Assembly (NCBI GenBank): GCA_043228905.1
Contig: JBHGNT010000001.1
Span: forward strand, 6,820,001-6,884,000
DNA: 64,000 nt
DNA from: Azolla caroliniana
Taxonomy: Eukaryota; Polypodiophyta
Direction of reading: 5' to 3'
The translations under genes were made by a program, and so were the position numbers. The notes under the pieces are model-generated. The model ran no database searches, was not told the DNA's origin, and saw only the letters and a list, made by a program, of their open reading frames with translations. This document shows, one piece after another, positions 1-11,500 of this stretch; position 1 is the first letter of the stretch; every line of letters begins with the position of its first letter.

Positions 1-1368
1 TAGTAATGCATGCTTTTCTAACCATCCTTCTCTTACAATAGTGTTGTGTATTTCTTTCCCCTTACCAAGCAATCCTAAGTTGCTACATGCATTCAAAACA
101 CAAAGAAATGTGATGGAATTTGGAGAGAAACCTCCACGCAGCATTTGCCAAAAGCAATTCAATGCTTCTTCGCCATCTCCATGTTGAACATATCCTGATA
201 TCAAAGTCGTCCACGATATCACATCTCGGATTGGAAGCTTGTTGAAAACTTCTCGTGCTTTCGCAACTTCCCCACATTTTGCATACATATCTACCAATGC
301 ATTGCCAACTAAAGGGTCTTTTCCTAGAGATTTCCTTCTAGAAATGTCTTCATGTATTTCTTTGCCTTTATCAAGAGCTCCAATACTACCACACGCTTTT
401 AGAACACAAGAAAAAGTGACTTCATTTGGATGAAAGCCATCGCTTTGCATCTTTTCAAAGAGAATTAGGGCTTCATCACCATGTCCATGTTGGGCATATC
501 CAGCAATCAATGCGGTCCATGAGATAACATTATGAACTTGTAATGTATCAAACACTTCTTTTGCTTTCACAAGTGAATCACATTTGGCATACATATCTAC
601 TAACGCAGTGCCAAGCACAATGTTGTTTTCTAGCAACCCCTCTCTAACTATAAACACATATATTTCATTGCCCTTTTCGATTGCTCCAATGCTAGCACAT
701 GCCTTTAAAATGCAAATAAAGGTTACTACATTTGGTGAGAGACCCTCATATACCATTTCTTCATAGAAAATTAGAGCTTCTCTACCATATCCATGTTGAT
801 TATATCCAGAAATAAGTGAAGTCCAAGACACAACATTTCGTATTGGAATTTGATGAAACACTTCGTATGCTTTAGAAAGTTCACCGCATTTAGCATACAT
901 ATCGATTAAAGCTGTCCCAACTAACACATTCTTCATCAACAATCCTTCCTTTTCAACTTTACCATGTATTTCTTGACCTTTCTCAGACGCTTTTAGGGTT
1001 CCGCAAGCTTTCAAGATACAAGCATAAGTAAATGCATCTGGAGAGAACCCATCGATACGTTGCATTTGCTCAAAGCATCTTATAGCTTCTTCACCATGAC
1101 CATGTTGAGCATATGACGCAATAAGTGCTGTCCACGAGACAACATTTCGGATCCGAATTTGATCGAAAACTTCTCTGGATTTGTTTAAATCGCCACATTT
1201 TGCATACAAACTAACCAAAGTATTTGCAATATAAAGCTCTTTGCTAAGTAAACCACTTTTGACAACATCAGCATGTATTTTGATACATTCTTGAAGGTCC
1301 TTTTTCTTTGCACAAGATTTGAGCAATGCCATAACAGAAGAACTTTGTCGAAATTTCGGGTTTTCCAT
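1..1368 (-). CDS. PLS-class PPR protein, C-terminus cut by the window edge
   Basis: An uninterrupted minus-strand frame runs from an ATG at 1368 to base 1 (456 codons) with no stop. The 3' end lies outside the window. An in-frame stop at 1450-1452 lies upstream, and this ATG is the only methionine codon between, which fixes the start unless there is an upstream exon. The first PPR begins about 13 residues in (MALLKSCAKKKDL), so there is little room for a transit peptide. Repeats alternate P, L and S motifs (VTFxCxLKACG, LVDMYAKCG, VVSWTALIAGYAQHG). PLS PPR proteins bind organelle RNA one base per repeat and often specify C-to-U editing sites; that role is inferred from the family. Whether an E or DYW domain follows cannot be seen. 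The nearest neighbour, also PPR and on the same strand, ends 3 kb upstream. Confidence 0.9.
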   Translation of the reverse strand, partial: MENPKFRQSSSVMALLKSCAKKKDLQECIKIHADVVKSGLLSKELYIANTLVSLYAKCGDLNKSREVFDQIRIRNVVSWTALIASYAQHGHGEEAIRCFEQMQRIDGFSPDAFTYACILKACGTLKASEKGQEIHGKVEKEGLLMKNVLVGTALIDMYAKCGELSKAYEVFHQIPIRNVVSWTSLISGYNQHGYGREALIFYEEMVYEGLSPNVVTFICILKACASIGAIEKGNEIYVFIVREGLLENNIVLGTALVDMYAKCDSLVKAKEVFDTLQVHNVISWTALIAGYAQHGHGDEALILFEKMQSDGFHPNEVTFSCVLKACGSIGALDKGKEIHEDISRRKSLGKDPLVGNALVDMYAKCGEVAKAREVFNKLPIRDVISWTTLISGYVQHGDGEEALNCFWQMLRGGFSPNSITFLCVLNACSNLGLLGKGKEIHNTIVREGWLEKHALL

Positions 1369-3835
1369 GGCAGGTATCTTCCTACAACTCTGTTGCCTCT
1401 TCCAAGCCACATCGCAATGCGTTTCTTTCGACAAGCTCAGGGATAAGATCTAGGATGTACGCTGAAGAAGAAAAGATCTAGACGGCAAATGAAAAACAGG
1501 GGGCTTGTCTAGCTCATGGGAAAGCAGAGGTTCTAGGAAACAGAACTATCGCTTTAACGATCTCAATCAATTCATTATATATGTATATATACTTCTAACT
1601 AAGGTTTTTGCTAAAACACAACATTTGTCACAACTGCAAGTGTGAGAACGCGTGTAGATTTTGATTTGCCCATTTGCTGAACTATCCCACTTGAGGACTA
1701 TATCCATGTCAATATATATACATATAGATGATTTGACATAGTCTCACCGTAGAGCTAGGGTTTCGTGGCGCATCAATCGTTGATACCCTATTGTGGCGCT
1801 CGCCTACTTCCTCGTTGCCAGTAGCTGGACAACTTACTCATAATCCTAGTGACCCTTAGGGAACATGGAACATGCTTTGTGGTATAACAATGGAGAATCT
1901 CTGATCTCTAGAGCTCCCTCTTATTTTCATGATTGATTGGTGAATCTCTTCATTAAGCTATCCCAGTGGAAGAAAAACATCTCTTTCCATGTCTTCGAAA
2001 ATCACACATTGAGGTTTACCAAATCTTTGTCAAAAAACCTTGGTTATCAAATCATGAGTTTCCATAATTCTTTTGCTTTCATAACACCCTTCCCAACTTG
2101 TCTATCACAATATGAACTAACGAAATGGTGAATTGTTACCTTGATTTGGTTATAACCCAATGCTAGTTGTATAGGCAATTATATATACTTATATATGCAT
2201 ATGACTATGTGTTTATTTATTTATTCCAAGGTGTAAATGGGTAGTCGGTTGGATATTTAGAAGCATTAGTCTCCCCACCCCATGGAAAAAACAAAAACAA
2301 TCTCTTGCATTATTACAAGAACCTCGCCTCTAGTAATATTGTGAAAAAAAGAGTACGGAATGTAACATCCTTCTAACTATGATGGTTCCATTGTTCCATG
2401 TATGTACGTTTCTGAGATATGATCAATTATATAGCAACTTTCTTATTGGTAGCCTTACCAATGGAAGGTAGGAATTTAATGCCACGTCCCTAATAATTGA
2501 TGATCCTTTTGTTTCTACAAGTTCTACTAATGGAGTTCTCCATATGATAATAATAATGATTGGAGTGAGATAGGTATGTCATGAGTCATGACATGGAATG
2601 CATGGACCACAAGCTCATTAACTTGACACACTTTGCATAACAAAGCCCAATAATGTTGGAAATTGGGAAAAGCTCAATGTAGAGACTAAATCACCATATT
2701 CTAAAAATGAGGGAAGATCACGAGGTTCAAATACCATAGAGCTTGGGAACAAAGAGATGTATTAAAAATGTAGTTTTCTTGCTTCCAACTATGTAGATGA
2801 GATAAGGCTTCGATTGAGTGGACCCCATCCATATCATTGACCTAAAGCCTTTCTTCTCATTGGTTGTGAAGACCAATTTATAAAGAAGCCATCTAAGTCG
2901 AAAGGTGCAACTCTCAGTGTGGAAAGAGCAAGAACTCATGTATCAAGTTGTTGCAAGGATCACATTGTTTACCACCACGCTTCACCTAGCAAGTAAAGAT
3001 TGAATTCCCTCACATTGACTCAAGTCATGAATATCTCCAAAGAAAATTATAGGGCTTTTAAAATACAAAGTAAATTTTAGTCCAAAAGAACAATAATTTT
3101 GAATGGGTATTAATTTGTTCTCATCCTTTCATCTGTATTTAACAACTTTTGCATCAGCCACCTTGGATTAGCATCCTAGAAAATAGACACATTCAACAAG
3201 TGTTATGCTTTGAAAATATTCAATAAATGGAATGCCGAATGGTTCTTGTTAAGTCTAGTAAATGTCTTTCAATGGACAATATCACGTTTACACACATTTA
3301 TTAAATATTCTTGAAAACAACACTTAACGTGAACATATATGTATTAAATAACTCAAATATATATATATTGTTAAATGGTTTGGTTTAATTATGATTGTGT
3401 GTGTACTAGGATTACCAACATAAATAATGTTTTCATGTACTTAATTAAGCTTGTGAACAATTTGATTTATAGGAATTGTATCTCTATGAATAGGACTTTA
3501 TGTGAAGTTGAGTAACCCACTGCATGTAATCATTATATGTTTAAACATCTACACCACATGCGTTTGAGGCTTCAATTAGTAAAGCAAAGATCTTATATGT
3601 GCACCAAAACCCTTTTAGCAAAGGGACTTTAAAAGCCCCATTGCTGAGCTCATGTGAGATGGTTATATCAAGACATTCATCTGTGATTATCACAATTCAT
3701 GTCGGTAGGCTCCCTCCTTTCATGACCCTTGATCAACAATAACTACCTGAATTCACATATATTGTTTTTGTACTCCACTTTCATAGCAATGGTCATTGCT
3801 TTTTGCTTCAACGAAATGATATGGGGAAATACTTT
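1369..3835. other. Intergenic, AT-rich, no gene seen
   Basis: This is AT-rich sequence between two minus-strand PPR genes. Short open frames here lack recognisable domains and look like chance. The first few hundred bases should hold the promoter and 5' UTR of the leftmost PPR gene, but I could not identify a specific element. Confidence 0.6.
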
Positions 3836-4215
3836 ACATCATAGATCTATTTGTGGTCAAGTTGTCAACTTTACAACCAATATAACCATCAAATCATCAT
3901 TCAAGAGATAAAAAGCTTTCAACAAATTGCAATGAATCTTTATCCAAATAGCAAAAAGAGACTCATCACTACAGGTCAAATTTCCCTCCCTATGATCATG
4001 TGACCCATGCATCCCATACAAGATTTTGCACTAGATCTATTTGGTGTCAAGCTAACTTTACAACCAATACAACCATCAAATCATCAAGGATAGACTCATT
4101 CAACTGTTGAAAAGCTTTCTTCAAATTGCACTGAATCTTCATTCAGATATTGACAAGAGAATGGTTACTACAGTTCACTGATCCCTCCCTATGCTTATGT
4201 TATACATATCATGTG
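3836..4215. repeat. Diverged tandem duplication, about 190 bp per copy
   Basis: Two adjacent segments share GATCTATTTG, then CAACTTTACAACCAATA or its near match, then ACCATCAAATCATCA, AAAGCTTTC, AAATTGCA.TGAATCTT and TCCCTCCCTATG in the same order. The offset is about 190 bp (for example 3844 against 4034). The copies differ by many substitutions and small indels, so the duplication is old. No coding function is apparent. Confidence 0.75.
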
Positions 4216-4417
4216 ATCTGTGTCCCCTAGGAGTATTTGTATATGCATTTGTATAGCTTTGTTGTATGCCTTCACAGGTCATTGTCACATATTTCTATTA
4301 CTAAAATCTTTACGAAACTTATCATGAGAAGTTTTCTGAGAACCTCTACAAAAAATATATATACATCAGCTCAAATTGAACCCAATTTCATGATGATGAG
4401 TATTCATTGCTATTGTT

Positions 4418-6094
4418 CTATAATATTTTGGCATCTTCTATGTTTTCACTTGAATAGACATTACACATGCCAATATATGAGGAGGCATAGTTCTCGTCCA
4501 ATTGTAGTGCGCGTTCAAAAGCCAATAATGCGAGTTTTTTATTTCCCCATTTCTGACAAGCACTTAACAATGCTGTCCACAATGGAAGATAGTCAGAGGT
4601 TGGCATCTTTTCTATTATTGCTAATGCCTCATCAAAATGTCCAGCACGAGCAAATACATCAACCATACAAGTATTTTGCTCTAACATTGGAATTATGCCA
4701 TAACTTCTACTCATGCTTTCACCATACAATCGGGCCAAATCTAGCAAACCTGAATGACTACATCCATTTAGTAAAACAGTGAATGTGACCAGGTTAGGTT
4801 CTATACCGTCACATACCATTTTATTAAATAAATCAATAACAACGTTATCGCTTCCGAGTTGTACATATCCTGATATTAATGTGGTCCAAGAGACAACATC
4901 ATGAAAAGGAAGTTTGTCAAACACTTCTTGAGCCTTTTCATGTGCACCACATCTGGCATACATATCTATCAATACATTGCCAATTGAAATGTCTTCTTCC
5001 AGAGATGATTCATTGACAATCTCAGCATGGATTTGTTTGCCTTTATCAATGGCTCCTATGCTTCCACATGCTTTCAAGCTGGAAATAAATGTGACAGAAT
5101 TCGGTAAACACCCCTCACGTTGCATCAATTCAAAGCATTGCACTGCTTCTTTACCATACCCATGCTGGGTATATCCTCCCATTAATGAGGTCCACGAGAT
5201 TAGATCCCGATCTTTAAGATTCTCAAACACTTGATATGCTTTTGCAATCTCACCACATTTGGCATACATGTCCACCAATGCATTCCCAACTAATACATCT
5301 TTCTCCAATAAACTCTCCCGGATAATTTGTAAATGTATTTTTTCACCCTTATCTAATGCTCGAGCACTACCACATACTTTCAAGATACAAATGAGAGTGA
5401 CTATATTTGGAGTTAGGCCATCACACTGCATCTTTTCAAAGCAATAAAGAGATTCTTCCCAAAGTCCATGTTGCCTATATGCGGTGATGAGTGTGGTCCA
5501 TGCAACCACATCCCGAGATTTGAGCGTTTCAAACACTTCTTGTGCTTTTTCAAGGAAACCACATTTTGCATACATATCCACCAATGAGGTACCAAGCAAA
5601 ACATCGTTTTCAAGAGATCCCTGTATCTCAGAATGGATTTCTTCACCTTTCCTAACCAATTGGATGTTGCCACATGCTTTCAAGGCACAAGAGAACGTGA
5701 GCCCATTGGGTGAGATCCCATCATACCTTATTTGATCAAAAAGATTTAAAGCTATCTCTGGATGTTCACATTGGACATATCCAGAAATCAAGGATGTCCA
5801 TGAAACAACATTTCGAATCGGAAGCTCATCAAACACTTCTTGTGCTTTAGAAATTTCACCACATTTTACATACAAACTTATCAAGGAGCTCCCAATGTAT
5901 ATGTCCTTATGCACTAAACCTTCCTTGAGAATATGCTCATGTATTTTTCTCCCTCTATTCAGATCTCTTCTCTTAGCACAATCTTTTAATATCGCTACGA
6001 AATCAGCATTTTTAAGGCATCGAACTCTCCATATCTGCTCAGTAGTAGCAACATTGGTATGCGAACTTTTTTTGCTCACTATTTTTGCATTCAT
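4418..6094 (-). CDS. PLS-class PPR protein ending at the E1 motif, 558 aa
   Basis: This is an intronless gene of 558 residues. A roughly 30-residue basic, Ser/Thr-rich N-terminus (MNAKIVSKKSSHTN) with no acidic residue in its first 18 could act as an organelle transit peptide. Four P-L-S triplets of about 101 residues follow, each with a VTFxxxLKACG P motif, an LVDMYAKCG L motif and a VVSWTxLISGY S motif. A fifth P motif (FTVLLNGCSHSGLLD) leads into a terminal block with LWTALLSACQKWGNKKLALLAFERALQLD, the E1 signature. The protein stops about 20 residues later without E2, E+ or DYW. The family binds organelle transcripts and acts in editing, splicing or stability; an editing role would need a DYW partner in trans. 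The gene is closely similar in style to the PPR genes on both sides. Confidence 0.93.
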   Translation of the reverse strand: MNAKIVSKKSSHTNVATTEQIWRVRCLKNADFVAILKDCAKRRDLNRGRKIHEHILKEGLVHKDIYIGSSLISLYVKCGEISKAQEVFDELPIRNVVSWTSLISGYVQCEHPEIALNLFDQIRYDGISPNGLTFSCALKACGNIQLVRKGEEIHSEIQGSLENDVLLGTSLVDMYAKCGFLEKAQEVFETLKSRDVVAWTTLITAYRQHGLWEESLYCFEKMQCDGLTPNIVTLICILKVCGSARALDKGEKIHLQIIRESLLEKDVLVGNALVDMYAKCGEIAKAYQVFENLKDRDLISWTSLMGGYTQHGYGKEAVQCFELMQREGCLPNSVTFISSLKACGSIGAIDKGKQIHAEIVNESSLEEDISIGNVLIDMYARCGAHEKAQEVFDKLPFHDVVSWTTLISGYVQLGSDNVVIDLFNKMVCDGIEPNLVTFTVLLNGCSHSGLLDLARLYGESMSRSYGIIPMLEQNTCMVDVFARAGHFDEALAIIEKMPTSDYLPLWTALLSACQKWGNKKLALLAFERALQLDENYASSYIGMCNVYSSENIEDAKIL

Positions 6095-6835
6095 TCCTCA
6101 TGAATTACTTCTATAAGTGTCTAAATTGTATCTTTCACTTTCTATTGAACTAGCCATGATTCCTATGCCTAGGAAGAAGAAAACCAAAACAGAGGAAAAA
6201 GTGGTTAAGTAGTGCCTCCAGAAAAAGAGCGCTGCAGCACTCTGTCCTTTCAATGCCCCAGCATCTATGGACAGAGAATCCATAGCTTGAGTTACTCTTA
6301 ACAAGCAAACAACCGAACAAAAGAGAACTTGATTTTTCCTCTGTTTTTTGAAGGAGGAAAAGGAGGTTCCATGAAATGAAGAAATAATAGGGCCTATTTT
6401 TCACCCTATGAGTCTTGGACTGTGAATTGATTTATTGATGTGTGTAATTGTCCCATAAATGGATCGTTGAGTCCGGGAGGCCAATTGCCAAGCCCACAAC
6501 AACCACTGCAAGATGTATGTGTTCGACAAACTCCATGCCAAATACAGTTTCAAACATCTTGTCCGTTATCAAAACATACATGGGTTTGGGAGGTCCGATA
6601 ATCATTTTCACGAGTAAGAAGTAGGAATTTAGTTCAAAATGAAGTTTAAAAACATCTATTATGGTATTGTTAGAGTAATTGGGATAGTCTTTGGTGATAA
6701 ACTTCAAGAGTAATTCATAGGTTTCCCATTAAGGAAGAGATTCTAATTGTTTTGAACATTTGGAATTATTCTCAATCTATTTTACCACTCAACTTTCTTG
6801 ACTAGTTGGACATTTTGGGAGTTGTGGGATGCATG
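6095..6835. other. Intergenic, upstream of a minus-strand PPR gene
   Basis: This should hold the promoter and 5' UTR of the PPR gene ending at 4418. Short minus-strand frames at 6098-6404 overlap each other, share no recognisable domain and are probably leader sequence. Nothing else was identified. Confidence 0.5.
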
Positions 6836-7312
6836 GTTATAATGCTTTTTTTTTAGTAACACTTTTGTTACTAGTGTGAAACCTCAAAGTGAGGTGAAAA
6901 CCCACAAAGAATAAAGAAAAATATACAAGTGTTGATTAGACACTGAAGAGCTTAAAAGCACTCAAAGTAAAGATTGTAAATTTGCAGTGTGATGTCTCGA
7001 AGTTGTAGACAATCAAATAGAGATTGCCTGAGGGATTGCTTAAAGAAGCTAACTTCATGTAGTTGGTTTCCATCAAAGTCCTTATTATTGCGGGTTGTCC
7101 AAACGGTCCAGAGTGCCCAAAATCGTGTCCATTGGAGAAAATAGGCATTGTTGAATAGGACACACGGAATTTGTCCAAATATCCAAAAGTGTTTGCCAAA
7201 CATTCGACCAAGAAATCTATGATAAAGAGATGCACTTAGTCTTTCTACAAATTTTGTAGTGAATGAGCAAGTCCATAATAAGCATGGGACCGTTTCCTTC
7301 ATTGTTATAATG
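6836..7312 (-). mobile_element. 5'-truncated LINE fragment with 9-bp target duplication
   Basis: The insert 6845-7303 is flanked by the direct repeat GTTATAATG (6836-6844 and 7304-7312). On the minus strand it ends in an A8 tail (T8 at 6846-6853 on plus), just after a small hairpin (AGTAACA...TGTTACT). A minus-strand frame that opens at 7302, just inside the insert, contains FWALWTVWTTRNNKDF. This resembles the Trp-rich block found near the C-terminus of plant LINE ORF2 proteins, after the reverse transcriptase. Poly-A tail, short duplication and 5' truncation together are the usual result of target-primed reverse transcription. The copy is a dead 3' remnant, inserted between divergent PPR genes. 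Confidence 0.8.
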
Positions 7313-7461
7313 TAACATTAGTCATCCATCAATGTGGAATTTCTTTATCTAGAATAGTAATAATCCCAAGAATCTACTCATAGCATTCAAAGTGCTAACA
7401 ATATTTCATGGCTCATTGAATTCCACTTATGTAGGTTACAAGAGAAAAGATTTTCCACAGT
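7313..7461. other. Spacer between LINE remnant and tandem repeat
   Basis: Unremarkable AT-rich spacer in which I see no feature. Confidence 0.4.
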
Positions 7462-7661
7462 TATCATTCCATGCTGAATTGCCCCTAATATAGCTTTCAT
7501 CAATTAGTGACATATAAAGTTAAGAACTATCATTCCATGCTGAATTGCCCCTAATATAGCTTTCATCAATTAGTGACATATAAAGTTAAGAACTATCATT
7601 CCATGCTGAATTGCCCCTAATATAGCTTTCATCAATTAGTGACATATAAAGTTAAGAACTA
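7462..7661. repeat. Three 66-bp tandem copies
   Basis: A 66-bp unit starting near TATCATTCCATGCTGAATTG and ending in AAAGTTAAGAAC is repeated three times in direct orientation. Anchors at 7465, 7531 and 7597 give an exact 66-bp offset. The copies look essentially identical, which implies a recent duplication or ongoing homogenisation. The period is divisible by three, but I see no gene through it. Confidence 0.95.
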
Positions 7662-8561
7662 CATGTATTCATTCTCTAGTGCATGAAAAAACTACCATCC
7701 ACCATGAAGAAGGTGATTATCTACCTAGGATTTGTCCCACAATCACTAAGGGCTCTTAATTCATCGTGTTCACCTAGTTAGTCATATGATATATCTATGT
7801 TTACCTTACACAGTTCTCAATTAAAACCAGGTCAGTGCAAATGCAACATTTGGTGATGTGGCCAAAATCTACAATGGCAATTAAATAAGTTTTCACTTGC
7901 TCAAGTGTATGCAACTACTATATATCTAGCATCATTCTAGGTTTCGTGTGGATTGATCACATCAATAAGGTGTTCTCAAATAGAGTGAGCATGTAGAGCC
8001 TTAGTTTTATATCTAACATTGACAAATAAGCCATTTTATTTAAATCCATTACAAAGTTGTCGTGATGCAACAAAATTTCGCGACGAAAATATATGTCCAA
8101 GAGAATTGGAGTCATCGTCATCAATGGCCCTCACATACCCCCAAACATCATGAATTGGAAGCAATGCCTAGAATGGTGCTTACCGAAATCAAGTATGTGT
8201 GTGCTTAGCGAGCAAAGTCATGAAGTAGGCACTTTCCACCAATGCGGGGCATGTGTGTGTGGTGTGTGTCGCTTACGATCGTTCCATGCTAGATGATGAT
8301 AGCATAACTTGTGGCACATGTTAAGCTAAAGGTAGGTAGTTAGTTAGTTAAAAGTTGGTTCAAGAAGGAGGTTTTGTAAATGAACTTAAAAAGCTTTAGC
8401 TCTTGAGAACTTTCAAAGGAAATATGAACCATGCATGCATGCCAAAACTATAACCACATGAAGAGAGAACAGAGTGGAATCTTCTTAACCATACCCTGTT
8501 CTGATCTCCAACAGCAAAGGTGTCATATAGACTTTCTGATATACAATGAAAGGGGTAACGT
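7662..8561. other. Intergenic, upstream of a plus-strand PPR gene
   Basis: No gene or known element seen. It should hold the promoter of the 1092-residue PPR gene; I cannot assign a TATA box with confidence. Confidence 0.4.
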
Positions 8562-11500
8562 GTGCTCACATTACAGGGCAATGTTAGAGGAGCCTCTGTC
8601 TGTGAGTATTTGTGTGAGGGGATGAGAAAAGATACGGACAAGATCAATGCTGAAAACCGGTATCCTAATCAAGATTTTACAGTTGTTGAGTTGCTTCAGT
8701 CTTGTGCCAAGAAGAAGGATGTGTGCAGAGGCACAAGGATTCATGTGGAGGTTCTAAAGAGAGGATTACTTGAGAAAAGCCCTTATATAGCTACCACTTT
8801 AATCCATATGTATGTGAAATGTGGTCTTTTTTCGAAAGCTAAGCAAGTTTTTGAAGAACTTTCCACTAGAGATGTAGCACCTTGGACATCACTCATTGGA
8901 GGCTACGTCCAAGATGGTCAATCACATGAAGCAATTGATTGTTTCTATCGAATGCAGTCCGAGGGTCTCTACCCGAATGAAGTTACATTTATTTGCATTT
9001 TGAAAGCTTGTGGAAGCGTACAATCCATGGATAATGGTAAAAGGGTACATGATGCAATTGTGAGTAGAGGCTTGCTGGAGAAAAATGCTATGTTAGGCAA
9101 TGCTTTAGTGCACATGTATGCCAAATGTGGCGATTTCGTACATGCTTATCAAGTGCTTAGAGATCTTCCATCTCGAGATGAAGTCTCTTGGTCTATTCTC
9201 ATTCTTGGATATGTCCAAGAAGGGCTATGGCATGAAGCTTTGCATTGCCATGCACATATGCAAAGAGATGGTTTTTTTCCGAATGTGGTCACCTTTGTTT
9301 ACTTATTGAAGGCTTGTGGCAGAATAGGAGCTATTGAAGAAGGTCAACGAATTCACAATGAGATTACTGCTCGGAGATTGTTGGACACGAATATTGTTCT
9401 TGGAAATGCGTTGTTGGATATGTATGTCAAATGTTGTATGTTGGCAAAAGCACACCAAGTTCTTGATGAGTTGCCTAATCGAGACGTAATCTCTTGGAAT
9501 ACACTAACTGCAGGGTATGTTCGACACGACCAAGGCCACAAAGCACTGGACTGTGTTACAAGGATGGAAAAGGAAGGACTCTCTCCAAATGAAATCACAT
9601 TTTCATGCATCTTGAAGGCTTGTGGTAGCATCGGAGCCATCGACAAGGGAGAACAAATTCATGATGAGATTGCAAACAAATGCTTGCTAGAGAAAAACGT
9701 CATGCTTGGCACCACGTTAGTCAGCATGTATGCCAAATGTGGCGTGCTTGTAAAAGCCCAACAAGTGCTTGAAAAGATTTGTCTTCGAAATGTAGTGTCT
9801 TGGAATGCACTTATTTCTGGATATGTCCAACATGCACAACCAGATGAAGCACTCAATTCTTTCCAGAGGATGCAAACAGAGGGAGTCTCACCAGATATAG
9901 TCACCCTGGTGTGCATTTTAAAGGCTTGTGGTAACGTAGGGAATATAGATAGAGGCAATGAAATTCATGATGAAATTGTTAATAGGGGCTTGTTGAAAGA
10001 AAACCTTATGCTTGGTAATGCATTGGTAGACATGTACACCAAATGTGGTGTACTTACGAAAGCACGGCAAGTGTTTGAAGGACTTCCGGCACGGGATGTA
10101 GTCTCTTGGTCTTCACTTATTGCAGGATATGCCGAAAATGGTCATGGCCATGAAGCGTACAAATGTTTCAAACACATGCAAAAGGAAGGGTTTACCCCAA
10201 ATGAGGTCACATTTACTTGTGTTCTTAAGGCATGTGGAAACATGGGAGCCATTGAGAAGGGTGAGCAAATCCATGATGAGATTGTTAGTAAGAACTTCTT
10301 GGAGAAAAATATGGTGCTTGGAAATGCTTTGGTTGATATGTATGCCAAATGTGGTGCGCTCATAAAAGCCCAACAAGTGCACGAAAGGCTTCGTATACGA
10401 AATGTGGTTTCTTGGAATGCTCTCATTGTGGGATATGCCCAACAGGGTCAAGGCCATGAAGCACTGAGCTGTGTTGCAATGATGCAAAATGAGGGTATTT
10501 TTCTGGATGAGGTCACCTTCACTTCTATCCTGATGGCTTGTGGAAGTATAGGAGCAATCGAGAAAGGAAAACAGATTCATCATTTAGTTGCTAGCCAAGG
10601 TTTGGTAAAGAAGAATGTGGTGCTTGGCACTGCATTGGTGAATATGTATGCTAAATGTGATATGCTCGTAACAGCACAGCAGGTGCTCAAGGAGCTTTGT
10701 GTTAGAAATGTCGTTGCATGGAATACACTAATGGCAGGTTATATCCAACAAGAGAAAAGCCATGAAGTGTTCAAATGTTTTTCACAGATGAAAAAAGATG
10801 GTCTCTCTCCAGATGAGGTCACCTTCATGTTCATCCTTAAAGCATGTGGCAGCTTACGAGCTCTTGACAAGGGCAGCCAAATTCATGATGAAATCTTAAG
10901 CCTAAGATTGTTGAGTACTAATAATGATATGCTTGGCAATGCCTTGGTGGAGATGTATGCCAAATGTGGTGTATTTCCAAAAGCACAGAAAGTGCTTGAG
11001 GAGATTTCTGTTTGCAACGTAGCGTCATGGAATGCTCTAATGCAAGGATATATTGAACATGACCAATTTTATGAAGCATTTGATTGTTTTATATGGATGA
11101 AAAGAAATAGAATCTCTCCTAATGAGACCACCTTTGCTTGTGTGCTCAAGGCATGTGGTACCATAGGAGCTTTTGAGAAAGGCAAAAAAATTCATGACGA
11201 GCTTATCCATACCAGATTTTTGAAGGAAAGCGTTGTCCTCGGAAATGTGTTGGTCGATATGTATGCCAAATGTGGAGTGCTTGAAAAAGCACGTGAAGTG
11301 CTTCTTAAGATTCCGATTCGGAGTATAATCTCTTGGAATGCACTAATTGTCGGTTATGCCCAAGAGGGACAAAGTCATGAAGTACTCAATACTCTTGCAC
11401 ACATGCAAAAAGATGGTATTTCCCCAAACGAGGTAACGATTCTACATGTCTTGAAGGCATGTAGCCAGCTAGGGAAATTGAGAGAGGCAGAAATGTATTA

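Noticed and set aside
4237-4782. 181-codon plus-strand frame
   Set aside because: Its second half is the antisense shadow of the PPR gene at 4418-6094; the first half has no recognisable domain.
6098-6404. Overlapping short minus-strand frames upstream of a PPR gene
   Set aside because: No domain, mutually overlapping, best explained as leader sequence.
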